Shown here one piece after another: positions 18,008 to 25,937 of a stretch of DNA of 64,000 nucleotides. Under the pieces are notes generated by a model. It saw only the letters and a program-made list of their open reading frames with translations. It was not told the DNA's origin and searched no databases. Both the position numbers and the translations under genes were made by a program. Origin of the DNA: Pseudomonas sp. MWU16-30317 (GTDB lineage: Bacteria > Pseudomonadota > Gammaproteobacteria > Pseudomonadales > Pseudomonadaceae). Location of the stretch: contig NZ_JAIWJA010000006.1 in assembly GCF_020515695.1 (NCBI RefSeq), positions 186,001 through 250,000 on the forward strand, read 5' to 3'. Each line of letters begins with the position of its first letter. Position 1 is the first letter of the stretch.

Positions 18008-18085
18008 CGTTTAAAGCGATTTTTTCCGCTTTCATTCGATAGATAAAACGATAATCTTGAGCGCAGTTCTTACAGGATGGCAGCG

Positions 18086-18637
18086 ATGCAGATACGTAAC
18101 TCCACCTCTCGATATGGTGCGCTCAGTGTGTTTCTGCACTGGGGCGTCGCTATCACCGTGTTCGGCATGTTCGCCCTCGGCCTGTGGATGGTTGGCCTGG
18201 GTTACTACGATCCTTGGCGCAAGGAAGGCCCGGACTTGCACAAGAGCATCGGCCTTGTGCTGTTTGCTTTCATGGTCCTGCGGGTAGTCTGGCGCTGGAT
18301 CAGTCCACCGCCGCCTCCGACGCCTAACCAAGGGCGCCTGACCCGCATCGCCGCCCATCTGGGGCACATGTTCCTCTACGTGGCGCTGTTCGCGCTGATG
18401 ATTGCCGGTTACCTGATTTCCACCGCTGAAGGTGTCGGTATCTCGGTGTTTGGCCTGTTCGACGTACCCGCGCTGGTATCCAACCTGCCTAATCAGGCGG
18501 ACACTGCCGGGGAAATCCATCTGTATATTGCCTGGACCGTGGTGATCTTCGCCGTACTGCACGGCCTGGCAGCCCTGAAACACCATTTTATCGACCGTGA
18601 TGCGACCCTGATCCGCATGCTGGGTCGTAAAGCCTGA
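18086..18637 (+). CDS. Cytochrome b561 family membrane protein
   Basis: A 183-residue, four-helix cytochrome b561. Likely haem ligands are the histidines in SVFLHWGVAIT, DLHKSIGLVLF, HLGHMFLYV and VLHGLAALKHHF. Such proteins move electrons across or within the inner membrane. ATG 18086 has AGGATGG at good distance; an in-frame ATG at 18077 sits too close to that site. YceI follows after 33 bases, a pairing common in proteobacteria, where YceI is thought to carry an isoprenoid or quinone-like ligand. Confidence 0.9.
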   Translation: MQIRNSTSRYGALSVFLHWGVAITVFGMFALGLWMVGLGYYDPWRKEGPDLHKSIGLVLFAFMVLRVVWRWISPPPPPTPNQGRLTRIAAHLGHMFLYVALFALMIAGYLISTAEGVGISVFGLFDVPALVSNLPNQADTAGEIHLYIAWTVVIFAVLHGLAALKHHFIDRDATLIRMLGRKA

Positions 18638-18670
18638 AGCCACACTTAACTTTCCAAGGAATAGACCGCA

Positions 18671-19267
18671 ATGTTGAAAAAGACTCTCGCTGCTCTGGCT
18701 ATCGGTACCGCACTGCTGACCGCAGGTCAGGCCATGGCTGCCGATTACACGATCGACAAGGAAGGCCAGCACGCTTTCGTCGACTTCACCATCAGCCACT
18801 TGGGCTACAGCTTCATCAAAGGTACTTTCAAAGACTGGAAAGGTACTTTCAGCTGGGATGCCGCCAAGCCTGAAGAAACCAAGATCGACGTGACCCTGCA
18901 AACTGCCAGCGTGTTCACCAACCAGGCTGAACGCGACAAGCACATCAGCAGCGACGCTTTCCTGGACGTGGCCAAGTATCCGACCGCTACCTTCAAGTCC
19001 ACTAGCGTCAAGCCAACCGGTAAAGACGCCGCTGGCCATCTGACCGCTGACGTGACTGGCGACCTGACCCTGCATGGCACCACCAAGCCAGTGGTGATCA
19101 AGGCGACTTTCAACGGTGAAGGCAAGGATCCGTGGGGCGGCTACCGTGCTGGCTTCAACGGCACCACCACCATCAACCGTCAGGACTTCGGCAAGATGAT
19201 GGACCTGGGCCCAGCGTCCAACGAGCTGACTCTGGACTTCACCTTTGAAGGTGTTCGCGCCAAGTAA
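18671..19267 (+). CDS. Periplasmic YceI-family lipocalin-like protein
   Basis: A 198-residue secreted protein. Signal peptide MLKKTLAALAIGTALLTAGQAMA is followed by the YceI domain with VDFTISHLGYSFIKG, DVTLQTASVFTNQAERDKHI, FLDVAKYPTATFKST and GDLTLHGTTKPVVIKA. YceI proteins form an extended beta-barrel that binds a long isoprenoid chain. The homologue at this locus in P. aeruginosa is PasP, described as a secreted protein of this family. It is likely co-transcribed with cytochrome b561 and ends at a strong terminator at 19282. Confidence 0.93.
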   Translation: MLKKTLAALAIGTALLTAGQAMAADYTIDKEGQHAFVDFTISHLGYSFIKGTFKDWKGTFSWDAAKPEETKIDVTLQTASVFTNQAERDKHISSDAFLDVAKYPTATFKSTSVKPTGKDAAGHLTADVTGDLTLHGTTKPVVIKATFNGEGKDPWGGYRAGFNGTTTINRQDFGKMMDLGPASNELTLDFTFEGVRAK

Positions 19268-19281
19268 TTTGTCGCTGGCAT

Positions 19282-19323
19282 AAAAAACGCCGCACTCCTG
19301 AACAAGGGGTGCGGCGTTTTTTT
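19282..19323. terminator. Bidirectional intrinsic terminator
   Basis: AAAAACGCCGCACTCC, a short loop, then GGGGTGCGGCGTTTTTTT form a GC-rich stem flanked by an A-run and a T-run. It lies 15 bases after the YceI stop and can also stop leftward transcription arriving from rhlE. Confidence 0.93.
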
Positions 19324-19336
19324 GTGCTCTCAGTGC

Positions 19337-19457
19337 GGGCCTCTTCGCGAGCAAGCTTTGCTCCCACAGTGATAAGGCATACATCTGTGCAAGGAAGCTA
19401 CTCCCACAGTGTTGAATCATGCTGCTGTGGGAGCAAGGCTTGCCCGCGAAGGGGCCC
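19337..19457. repeat. REPIN between YceI and rhlE
   Basis: Outer arms GGGCCTCTTCGCGAGCAAGCTTTGCTCCCACAG and the inverse near 19424-19457 enclose a third partial copy (CTACTCCCACAG, about 19400). It is a composite of the window's main REP family. Confidence 0.82.
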
Positions 19458-19469
19458 CTGAGGCTAGCC

Positions 19470-21392
19470 TCAGCCTTCGCGGTTACGCGTCAGCAGCGCA
19501 GGCTTTTCACCACGCGGACGGCTCGGCAAGTCTTCCAGTTGCTCGGGCGTGGGGAAACGATCAATCTTCGATTCCTTGTGCACGATCTTCGGCGCAGTGC
19601 CGCTGGGGTTTCTTACCGCTGGCTCTTCGCGGGTGACCATCGGCTGCTCATCGCGCGCCGGACGACGGTCCCGACCGCCGCCGCCTTCACGACGGGCCTG
19701 GCCATTGCGAGCACCGCCCGCATTGCCAGCCCCACCGCTACGGGCGCCGCCGCTGCCATTACGTGGACCGCCGCCGGTGCGCTTGGCACCTTCGCCGCCA
19801 GCCGGGGCGCCAGTGCGCGGCGCGCTCGGACGACCTTGACGTGCAGCCGGTGCAGCACCAGTGGCTGCGGCCGGAGCGCCTGGGCGACGACCGCGGTTCT
19901 GGTCCTTCTTGCCCTGGTAAGGGCTCACGTAGTCGGCGCGGTTGCCGAAGTTATCGACTTCATCGTCGCGGAACTCGTCCGGTGCACGGTCAGCCGGTGC
20001 CCGAGGGGCAGCTGCCTGTGCAGGCTGCTGAGCCTGACGAGGTTTCGAGTCACGGGGTTGGCGTTCAGAACGCGCCCCGGCGGGCTTTTCCTTGCCTTTA
20101 TCCTTGCCTTTGTCTTTACGACCGCCGCCAGCATTGTTGTTGGCGCCGTTGGCTGCCGTGCCTTCGCGTGGAGCACGAGGGGCATTGCGTGGCTTGTTGG
20201 CTTGTGGACGTTCACGAACTTCAGGCTTTTCGGCCTCGACGGTGCTGGAATCGAAGCCCATCAGGTCGCCGTCGGCGATTTTCTGCTTGGTCATGCGTTC
20301 GATGCTTTTCAGCAGTTTTTCTTCGTCTGGCGCAACCAGCGAGATCGCTTCGCCCGAGCGACCGGCACGGCCAGTACGGCCGATACGGTGCACGTAGTCT
20401 TCATCGACGTTGGGCAGCTCGAAGTTGACCACATGGGGCAACTGATCGATGTCCAGGCCGCGAGCGGCGATGTCGGTGGCGACCAGGATGCGAACTTCGC
20501 CAGCCTTGAAGTCGGCCAGGGCCTTGGTGCGCGCGTTCTGGCTCTTGTTACCGTGGATGGCCACGGCGCTCAGGCCGTGCTTGTCCAGGTACTCGGCCAG
20601 GCGGTTGGCGCCGTGCTTGGTACGAGTGAACACCAGCACTTGCTCCCAGGCCCCTTTGGTGATCAGGTGCGCGAGCAGCGAGCGCTTGTGGCTGGCCGGC
20701 AGGCGGAACACGCGCTGTTCGATACGCTCGACCGTGGTGTTCGGCGGAGTGACTTCGATGCGCTCGGGGTTGTGCAACAACTTGCCCGCCAAAGCGGTGA
20801 TGTCGTTGGAGAACGTGGCCGAGAACAGCAGGTTCTGGCGCTTGGCCGGGAGTCGGGCGAGGACCTTTTTCACGTCATGGACAAAACCCATGTCGAGCAT
20901 GCGGTCGGCTTCGTCGAGGACAAGGATCTCAACATGGGAAAGATCGACGCTGCCCTGGCCAGCCAGGTCCAGCAGTCGACCGGGGCAGGCGACCAGCACG
21001 TCGACGCCGCGGGCCATGGCCTGCACCTGCGGGTTCATGCCGACACCGCCGAAGATCACGGCGCTGACGAACTTGAGATCGCGGGCGTAGAGTTTGAAGC
21101 TGTCGTGCACCTGAGCGGCGAGTTCGCGCGTCGGGGTCAGGACGAGTACGCGCGGTTGGCGCGGGCCGTGACGCTGGGACTTGTCTGGGTGACCGTTGGG
21201 GAACAGACGTTCGAGGATCGGCAGGGCGAAACCACCTGTCTTACCTGTACCTGTCTGTGCTGCCACCATCAGGTCGCGACCTTGCAACACGGCGGGGATG
21301 GCCCGCTGTTGCACCGGAGTGGGCTGGGTATAGCCCGCTGCCTCGATGGCGCGGACTAGAGCCTCGGAGAGACCGAGGGAAGCAAAGGACAT
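19470..21392 (-). CDS. rhlE: RhlE-type DEAD-box RNA helicase
   Basis: A 640-residue ATP-dependent RNA helicase. The core (about 1-370) has the Q motif GYTQPTPVQQRAIP, Walker A AAQTGTGKT, DEAD, SATF, RGLDIDQLPHV and HRIGRTGR. The remaining 270 residues are a low-complexity basic tail rich in Arg, Gly, Ala and Pro, as in RhlE proteins of pseudomonads, which act in mRNA turnover and cold growth. The ATG at 21390-21392 follows AGGATTACTC. A candidate extended -10 promoter at 21600-21605 implies a leader of about 200 bases, unusually long and possibly regulatory. Confidence 0.94.
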   Translation of the reverse strand: MSFASLGLSEALVRAIEAAGYTQPTPVQQRAIPAVLQGRDLMVAAQTGTGKTGGFALPILERLFPNGHPDKSQRHGPRQPRVLVLTPTRELAAQVHDSFKLYARDLKFVSAVIFGGVGMNPQVQAMARGVDVLVACPGRLLDLAGQGSVDLSHVEILVLDEADRMLDMGFVHDVKKVLARLPAKRQNLLFSATFSNDITALAGKLLHNPERIEVTPPNTTVERIEQRVFRLPASHKRSLLAHLITKGAWEQVLVFTRTKHGANRLAEYLDKHGLSAVAIHGNKSQNARTKALADFKAGEVRILVATDIAARGLDIDQLPHVVNFELPNVDEDYVHRIGRTGRAGRSGEAISLVAPDEEKLLKSIERMTKQKIADGDLMGFDSSTVEAEKPEVRERPQANKPRNAPRAPREGTAANGANNNAGGGRKDKGKDKGKEKPAGARSERQPRDSKPRQAQQPAQAAAPRAPADRAPDEFRDDEVDNFGNRADYVSPYQGKKDQNRGRRPGAPAAATGAAPAARQGRPSAPRTGAPAGGEGAKRTGGGPRNGSGGARSGGAGNAGGARNGQARREGGGGRDRRPARDEQPMVTREEPAVRNPSGTAPKIVHKESKIDRFPTPEQLEDLPSRPRGEKPALLTRNREG

Positions 21393-21599
21393 GAGTAATC
21401 CTGTCTAAGTGAGGGCTGTGCCCGAGGGATAATCGTGCCTGGCGCGACGGGGGCTCTCTGGCGCGGTCGCGTCCGGTCCTGCTGGGCCTCCAATGCGCAT
21501 TCCAAGGCCGCCTTACCTGGCGAGAAGCCGAGGTGGAGAGCGAATCAGGAGCCTTTTGCGAGGTCGAGCGTCCGGGCGTAAGCCTGGCGGGAAGGCCCG

Positions 21600-21605
21600 A
21601 GTATA
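21600..21605 (-). promoter_or_regulatory. Extended -10 promoter element for rhlE
   Basis: On the minus strand TGTTATACT is an extended -10 (TGnTATACT), lying just after the stop of the upstream solute-binding-protein gene. Transcription would start near 21593 and give rhlE a leader of about 200 nucleotides. No clear -35 box is visible, which extended -10 promoters tolerate. Confidence 0.55.
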
Positions 21606-21632
21606 ACAGAGCAATCCCTTTGCGCCGCTTTC

Positions 21633-22469
21633 CTACTGCTCAACGGCTGCACTTTTGTCAGAGAATTCCGAGGATGTGTCAGGTTTCGCCCCGAAATGGC
21701 TGGTGTTGGCTGGCGTCTTGGTGGGCTCGGGCACGATGTTGGCGTAGCGAGTAATCAGCTCGGCGTAGGCTGGCTCCTGCTTGAAGCGGCGCAGTTCGGC
21801 GGCAAAACGCTGCACCAGCAGGTCCATGCCGGCGTTTCGGCGTACCGCCAGGTACTGCGGGTCACGGCTGACCATGATCGGCAACTCCTCGACCTGATCC
21901 TGCAGGCCTAGCGCCTTGACGGCATAGCGGCCTACCCGGCGATCAGTAATCACCATGTCGACGCGCCCCAGTAGCAGCTTGCCGAAATTGGCTTCGAGCG
22001 TCGGTGCGGTTTCGCGTTCGAACAGCTGCGAGTCACGAAATGCCTGGTCGTAGATAAAGCCCGGCGAGGTGCCGATCTTCAGGCCTTTGAGGTCGTTCAG
22101 GCTGGCGAACAGGTGCGGGCGGGCCTTGGCCTGGAATAGCACGAACTCCACTTGCGATAGCGGTTCGGTGGGGTAAAGCAGCTGGCTGTCGCGCTCGGTG
22201 GACTCGAAAATATCCAGCGCGCCATCAGCCTTGCCTTCATCGAGCATCATCAGGCAACGCCGCCACGGCAGAAATTGCCACTCCACATCGATGCCCAGGC
22301 GTTTGAACACCAGCGCGGTTATCTCGTAATCGATGCCGGTGGGTTTGCCGTCTTGCAGATAGACGTAAGGTGCCCAAGGTTCGGTGACAATACGCAGGCT
22401 TTCACCGTGGGCGCTTAGGCTCAGGCAAGTGATCAGCAAAGCAGACAGTAGGAGGGCGTATGCAGGCAT
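21633..22469 (-). CDS. Periplasmic amino-acid-type solute-binding protein (orphan)
   Basis: A 278-residue family 3 extracellular solute-binding protein. Residues 1-22 form a signal peptide ending SAHGES. The binding domain has LRIVTEPWAPYVYLQDGKPTGIDYEI split over lobe 1, and LKGLKIGTSPGFIYDQ and RVDMVITDRRVGRYAV in lobe 2. About 30 residues at the C-terminus are Ser/Thr/Pro-rich and lie outside the domain. No ABC permease or ATPase is adjacent, so it may serve a distant transporter or act as a sensor-type binding protein. Ligand is unknown. Confidence 0.85.
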   Translation of the reverse strand: MPAYALLLSALLITCLSLSAHGESLRIVTEPWAPYVYLQDGKPTGIDYEITALVFKRLGIDVEWQFLPWRRCLMMLDEGKADGALDIFESTERDSQLLYPTEPLSQVEFVLFQAKARPHLFASLNDLKGLKIGTSPGFIYDQAFRDSQLFERETAPTLEANFGKLLLGRVDMVITDRRVGRYAVKALGLQDQVEELPIMVSRDPQYLAVRRNAGMDLLVQRFAAELRRFKQEPAYAELITRYANIVPEPTKTPANTSHFGAKPDTSSEFSDKSAAVEQ

Positions 22470-22572
22470 GTCGTGGAGATTACGACGCGCGGAGGTCGCT
22501 GGCTAGAGGCTTTGCGCGGCAAGTGTCTGTAGCGCAAAGATTTCGTGGCGCACAACGATGTGCCGATCAGTA

Positions 22573-22650
22573 CCGGCCCCTTTGCGGGTAAGCCTTGCTC
22601 TCACAAGCGTATCGCTCTGTGGGAGCAGCGCTTGCTCGCGAAGGGGCCGG
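22573..22650. repeat. REPIN downstream of metF
   Basis: CCGGCCCCTTTGCGGGTAAGC at 22573 and its inverse GCTTGCTCGCGAAGGGGCCGG ending at 22650 form the arms. It belongs to the main REP family and lies 18 bases beyond the metF stop codon. Confidence 0.85.
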
Positions 22651-22668
22651 CAAGCCAAGTGCAATCTA

Positions 22669-23514
22669 TCAGCGCGGCAGCTTGAGGTTGTTCCACACTG
22701 CCAGGCTCGGCTCGGCCTGGTTAAGGGTGTAGAAGTGCAGCCCCGGCGCGCCGCCTTGCAGCAGTTGCTCGCACATCTGCGTGATGACCTGTTCGCCGAA
22801 CGCCTGGATGCTGCGGGCGTCGTCGCCGTAGGCTTCCAGTTGCTTGCGGATCCAGCGCGGAATTTCGGCACCGCAGGCGTCCGAGAAGCGCGCCAGCTTG
22901 CTGTAGTTGGTGATCGGCATGATGCCTGGCACGATCGGGATGTTCACGCCCAGTTTCTGCACGCGCTCGACGAAATAGAAGTAGCTGTCGGCGTTGAAGA
23001 AGTATTGGGTGATCGCGCTGTCGGCACCGGCATTGGCCTTGCGCACGAAGTTCTGCAGATCGTCTTCGAAGTTGCGCGCTTGCGGGTGCATCTCCGGATA
23101 GGCAGCCACTTCGATATGAAAATACTCGGCGGTTTCGGCGCGAATGAACTCGACCAGATCATTGGCGTGACGCAGCTCGCCGCTGGCCATGCCCATACCG
23201 GATGGCAGGTCGCCACGCAGGGCAACGATGCGCTTGATACCGGCATCCTTGTATTGGCCGAGCAGGCTGCGCAAGTCGGCCTTGCTGTCGCCCACGCACG
23301 ACAAGTGCGGCGCGGCCGGTACCTTCACTTCGTGCTCGAGTTGCAGCACGGTGTTCAGGGTGCGATCGCGAGTGGAGCCCCCGGCACCGTAAGTGCAGGA
23401 GAAGAAATCGGGGTTGTAGCCGGCCAGTTGACGGGCAACGGTCAGCAGTTTTTCGTGTCCAGCATCGGTCTTGGTAGGGAAGAACTCGAAGCTGAAGCGG
23501 CGTTCCTGGGACAT
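22669..23514 (-). CDS. metF: 5,10-methylenetetrahydrofolate reductase
   Basis: A 281-residue FAD enzyme that makes 5-methyltetrahydrofolate for methionine synthesis. Family markers are the N-terminal RRFSFEFFPTKTDAG, FFSCTYGAGGSTRD, HLSCVGDSKADL, RIVALRGDLP and TQYFFNADSYFYF. Length is normal. It lies 132 bases downstream of ahcY, the gap being filled with AGCTTGCAGC-type repeats, so ahcY and metF are probably one transcript under the SAH riboswitch. Confidence 0.96.
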   Translation of the reverse strand: MSQERRFSFEFFPTKTDAGHEKLLTVARQLAGYNPDFFSCTYGAGGSTRDRTLNTVLQLEHEVKVPAAPHLSCVGDSKADLRSLLGQYKDAGIKRIVALRGDLPSGMGMASGELRHANDLVEFIRAETAEYFHIEVAAYPEMHPQARNFEDDLQNFVRKANAGADSAITQYFFNADSYFYFVERVQKLGVNIPIVPGIMPITNYSKLARFSDACGAEIPRWIRKQLEAYGDDARSIQAFGEQVITQMCEQLLQGGAPGLHFYTLNQAEPSLAVWNNLKLPR

Positions 23515-23525
23515 GGTCGTTCCTT

Positions 23526-23645
23526 AGCTGCAAGCTTCAAGCTGCAAGAGGGACTTTTTAAGCTTCAAGGAGCAAGCTGCAAGCTGCAACCTCAAGGCGT
23601 GGCCCGCCTTGACTTGCCGCTTGCAGCTCACAACTTGCCGCTGCT
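23526..23645. repeat. AGCTGCAAGCTT-type repeat cluster between ahcY and metF
   Basis: The gap consists of short direct and inverted copies of AGCTTGAAGCTTGCAGCT-like units (for example AGCTGCAAGCTTCAAGCTGC at 23526-23545 and GCAAGCTGCAAGCTGCAA at 23573-23590). It is a third repeat family, unrelated to the REPINs. It could fold into several alternative hairpins in the ahcY-metF mRNA. Confidence 0.75.
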
Positions 23646-23646
23646 T

Positions 23647-25056
23647 TTAGTAACGGTAGGCGTGCGGCTTGAATGGGCCTTCGGCGTCGACGCCGATGTA
23701 ATCAGCCTGTTGCTTGGTCAGTTTGGTGACCACGCCGCCGAAGCCGCGCACCATTTCCAGGGCCACTTCTTCGTCGAGTTTCTTCGGCAGTACTTCAACG
23801 GTCAGACGCTCGGCTTTCTGCGCTGGGCTGAGGTCGGCGTACTTTTGACCGAACAGGAAGATCTGCGCCAGGACCTGGTTGGCGAACGAACCGTCCATGA
23901 TGCGGCTCGGGTGACCAGTGGCGTTGCCCAGGTTCACCAGACGGCCTTCGGCCAGCAGGATCAGGTAGTCGTCATTCTGAGCGTCGAACCCGCCAGGACC
24001 GGTGCGGTGAATCTTGTGCACCTGCGGCTTGACCTCTTCCCATGCCCAGTTCTTGCGCATGAAGGCGGTGTCGATTTCGTTGTCGAAGTGACCGATGTTG
24101 CAGACCACGGCACGCTTTTTCAGAGCCTTGAGCATGTTCGAGTCGCAGACGTTGACGTTACCGGTGGTGGTGACGATCAGGTCGATCTTGCCCAGCAGGG
24201 CCTTGTCGATGCTGGCTTCGGAACCATCGTTGATACCGTCGATGAACGGCGACACCAGTTCGAAACCGTCCATGCACGCTTGCATGGCGCAGATCGGGTC
24301 GACTTCGGTGACCTTGACGATCATGCCTTCCTGACGCAGCGACTGAGCCGAGCCTTTGCCCACGTCACCGTAGCCGATCACCAGGGCTTGCTTGCCCGAC
24401 AGCAGGTGGTCGGTACCGCGTTTGATGGCATCGTTGAGGCTGTGACGGCAACCGTATTTGTTGTCGTTCTTGCTCTTGGTCACCGAGTCGTTGACGTTGA
24501 TGGCCGGGATTTTCAGCTCGCCTTTGGCCAGCATGTCCAGCAGGCGGTGCACGCCAGTCGTGGTTTCTTCGGTGACGCCGTGTACGCGGTCGAGTATGGC
24601 CGGGTATTTCTTGTGCAGCAGCTCAGTCAGATCGCCGCCGTCGTCGAGGATCATGTTGGCGTCCCATGGCGCGCCATCCTTGAGGATGGTTTGCTCCAGG
24701 CACCACTCGTACTCTTCTTCGGTTTCGCCTTTCCAGGCGTAGACAGCGATGCCGGCAGCAGCGATTGCGGCAGCGGCCTGATCCTGGGTGGAGAAAATGT
24801 TGCAAGAGGACCAGCGCACTTCGGCACCCAGGGCGACCAGGGTTTCGATCAGCACGGCGGTCTGGATGGTCATGTGGATGCAGCCGAGGATTTTTGCGCC
24901 CTTGAGAGGCTGCTCGCCGGCATATTTGCGGCGCAGGCCCATCAGTGCTGGCATTTCCGATTCAGCGATGATGGTTTCACGACGGCCCCAGGCAGCGAGG
25001 GACATGTCGGCCACTTTGTAGTCGGAAAAATCTGCAGGCGTGATTACAGCGCTCAT
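23647..25056 (-). CDS. ahcY: S-adenosylhomocysteine hydrolase
   Basis: A 469-residue NAD-dependent enzyme splitting S-adenosylhomocysteine into adenosine and homocysteine. Markers are ADMSLAAWGRREI-like start residues, GCIHMTIQTAVLIETL, SSCNIFSTQDQAAAA, NVNDSVTKSKNDNKYGCR, the NAD site VIGYGDVGKGSA, CNIGHFDNEID and C-terminal KPHAYRY. The ATG at 25054-25056 follows GGAGG; a longer open frame running up to 25257 is actually promoter and riboswitch. Expression should be governed by the SAH riboswitch at 25085-25175. Confidence 0.97.
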   Translation of the reverse strand: MSAVITPADFSDYKVADMSLAAWGRRETIIAESEMPALMGLRRKYAGEQPLKGAKILGCIHMTIQTAVLIETLVALGAEVRWSSCNIFSTQDQAAAAIAAAGIAVYAWKGETEEEYEWCLEQTILKDGAPWDANMILDDGGDLTELLHKKYPAILDRVHGVTEETTTGVHRLLDMLAKGELKIPAINVNDSVTKSKNDNKYGCRHSLNDAIKRGTDHLLSGKQALVIGYGDVGKGSAQSLRQEGMIVKVTEVDPICAMQACMDGFELVSPFIDGINDGSEASIDKALLGKIDLIVTTTGNVNVCDSNMLKALKKRAVVCNIGHFDNEIDTAFMRKNWAWEEVKPQVHKIHRTGPGGFDAQNDDYLILLAEGRLVNLGNATGHPSRIMDGSFANQVLAQIFLFGQKYADLSPAQKAERLTVEVLPKKLDEEVALEMVRGFGGVVTKLTKQQADYIGVDAEGPFKPHAYRY

Positions 25057-25084
25057 AGAGAGCCTCCATTCGTAGTGTGCGAAT

Positions 25085-25175
25085 GGGCGCCGTTGTGCGT
25101 TTGTGCCGGCAAGTCCGGCGATCAACGCCCCATCCGAGCCTGACAGGATAGACCTGCTGCAGCGCCCCTCGGACA
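25085..25175 (-). ncRNA. SAH riboswitch
   Basis: Read on the minus strand, the leader shows the SAH aptamer elements in order. P1 is formed by TCCGAGG and CTCGGA, the core by GGGCGCTGC and GTCAGGCTCGG, followed by a variable stem (GCCGGACTTGCCGGC region) and the 3' pseudoknot strand AACGGCGCCC at 25085-25094. Just downstream, CCATTCG (25080-25086) can pair with CGAATGG (25066-25072), taking in two bases of the GGAGG ribosome binding site and two of the aptamer end. Ligand binding would thus compete with that hairpin and switch ahcY on, as known for this class. Confidence 0.9.
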
Positions 25176-25185
25176 GGTGGCGGGA

Positions 25186-25210
25186 ACGGCCCGGTTGAAG
25201 AGAGGGCCGT
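25186..25210 (-). other. Hairpin in the ahcY leader before the riboswitch
   Basis: Inverted arms ACGGCCC (25186-25192) and GGGCCGT (25204-25210) with an 11-base loop lie between the transcription start and the SAH aptamer. Role unknown; it may insulate aptamer folding. Confidence 0.5.
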
Positions 25211-25228
25211 CGAAGTGAAGCGAGGGGG

Positions 25229-25257
25229 ATTATATATGGGCTGGCGGTGCTTCCCAA
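25229..25257 (-). promoter_or_regulatory. Sigma-70-type promoter of ahcY
   Basis: On the minus strand TTGGGA (25252-25257), 17 bases, then a perfect TATAAT (25229-25234). Transcription would begin near 25222, giving a leader of about 165 nucleotides that contains the complete SAH riboswitch. Confidence 0.8.
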
Positions 25258-25297
25258 GGGTTATGTGCGAATCCTGCCGGGTGGTGGGTCGCCTCGG

Positions 25298-25380
25298 CTG
25301 GCCTCTTCGCGGGCAAGCCTTGCTCCTACAGATCTACGGCCCGCTATTGTGGGAGCAAGGCTTGCCCGCGAAGAGGCCAG
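25298..25380. repeat. REPIN between ahcY promoter and thioesterase gene
   Basis: CTGGCCTCTTCGCGGGCAAG (from 25298) and CTTGCCCGCGAAGAGGCCAG (to 25380) are perfect inverted arms of 20 bases, continuing as CCTTGCTCCTACAG and TGTGGGAGCAAGG. It is the most regular copy of the main REP family in the window. Confidence 0.92.
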
Positions 25381-25477
25381 CGCCGGCTATATCATCCCCA
25401 TAGACAAACGCCATATAGAGTCACGCCGCTGTGTCTGCGATGATAATGGCCTTCCAGTCGAACAGTCAGGAGCGAGC

Positions 25478-25873
25478 ATGAATTTCCACACGCGCAAATG
25501 GGTCAAGCCCGAAGACCTCAACCCCAATGGCACCCTGTTCGGCGGCAGTCTGCTGCGCTGGATCGACGAAGAAGCGGCGATCTACGCCATTGTCCAGCTG
25601 GGCAACCAGCGAGTGGTGACCAAGTACATTTCAGAGATCAACTTCGTCAGTGCCTCGCGCCAAGGCGACATCATCGAATTGGGGATCACTGCCAGCGAGT
25701 TTGGTCGCACGTCCATCACCCTGACCTGCGAAGTGCGCAACAAGATCACCCGCAAGAGCATCCTCACGGTCGACAAGCTGGTGTTCGTCAACCTCGGTGA
25801 AGATGGCTTGCCGGCGCCGCACGGGCGTACGGAAATTCGCTATATCAAGGATCAGTTCGAAGCGGGTGCATGA
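25478..25873 (+). CDS. Hotdog-fold acyl-CoA thioesterase
   Basis: A 131-residue single hotdog-domain protein of the acyl-CoA thioesterase family. The catalytic helix region is NPNGTLFGGSLLRWIDEEAAIYA; INFVSASRQGDIIELG and SLTCEVRN-like strands follow. Such enzymes hydrolyse acyl-CoA esters as hexamers; chain preference cannot be read here. ATG 25478 follows CAGGAG. The open frame upstream runs through a REPIN and is not coding. No operon partner is evident. Confidence 0.88.
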   Translation: MNFHTRKWVKPEDLNPNGTLFGGSLLRWIDEEAAIYAIVQLGNQRVVTKYISEINFVSASRQGDIIELGITASEFGRTSITLTCEVRNKITRKSILTVDKLVFVNLGEDGLPAPHGRTEIRYIKDQFEAGA

Positions 25874-25885
25874 TGTTGTCTGTAT

Positions 25886-25931
25886 GGGCCTCTTCGCGAG
25901 CAAGGGCGCGCGTTCGGCGGCGAAGAGGCCC
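25886..25931. repeat. Short variant REP hairpin
   Basis: GGGCCTCTTCGC and GCGAAGAGGCCC are perfect 12-base arms enclosing CAAGGGCGCGCGTTCGGCG. That inner sequence replaces the usual second REP and recurs in nearly the same form at 30196-30220, so it appears to be a recognised variant rather than a random deletion. Confidence 0.75.
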
Positions 25932-25937
25932 TCGTTG

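Noticed and set aside
22558..25143. 861-codon plus-strand frame across metF and ahcY
   Set aside because: It crosses two real genes, a repeat cluster and the riboswitch; the translation has no domain and begins inside a REPIN.
25057..25257. N-terminal extension of AhcY by 67 codons
   Set aside because: The extension translates the promoter and SAH riboswitch; the ATG at 25056 has a strong GGAGG site and matches the family start.
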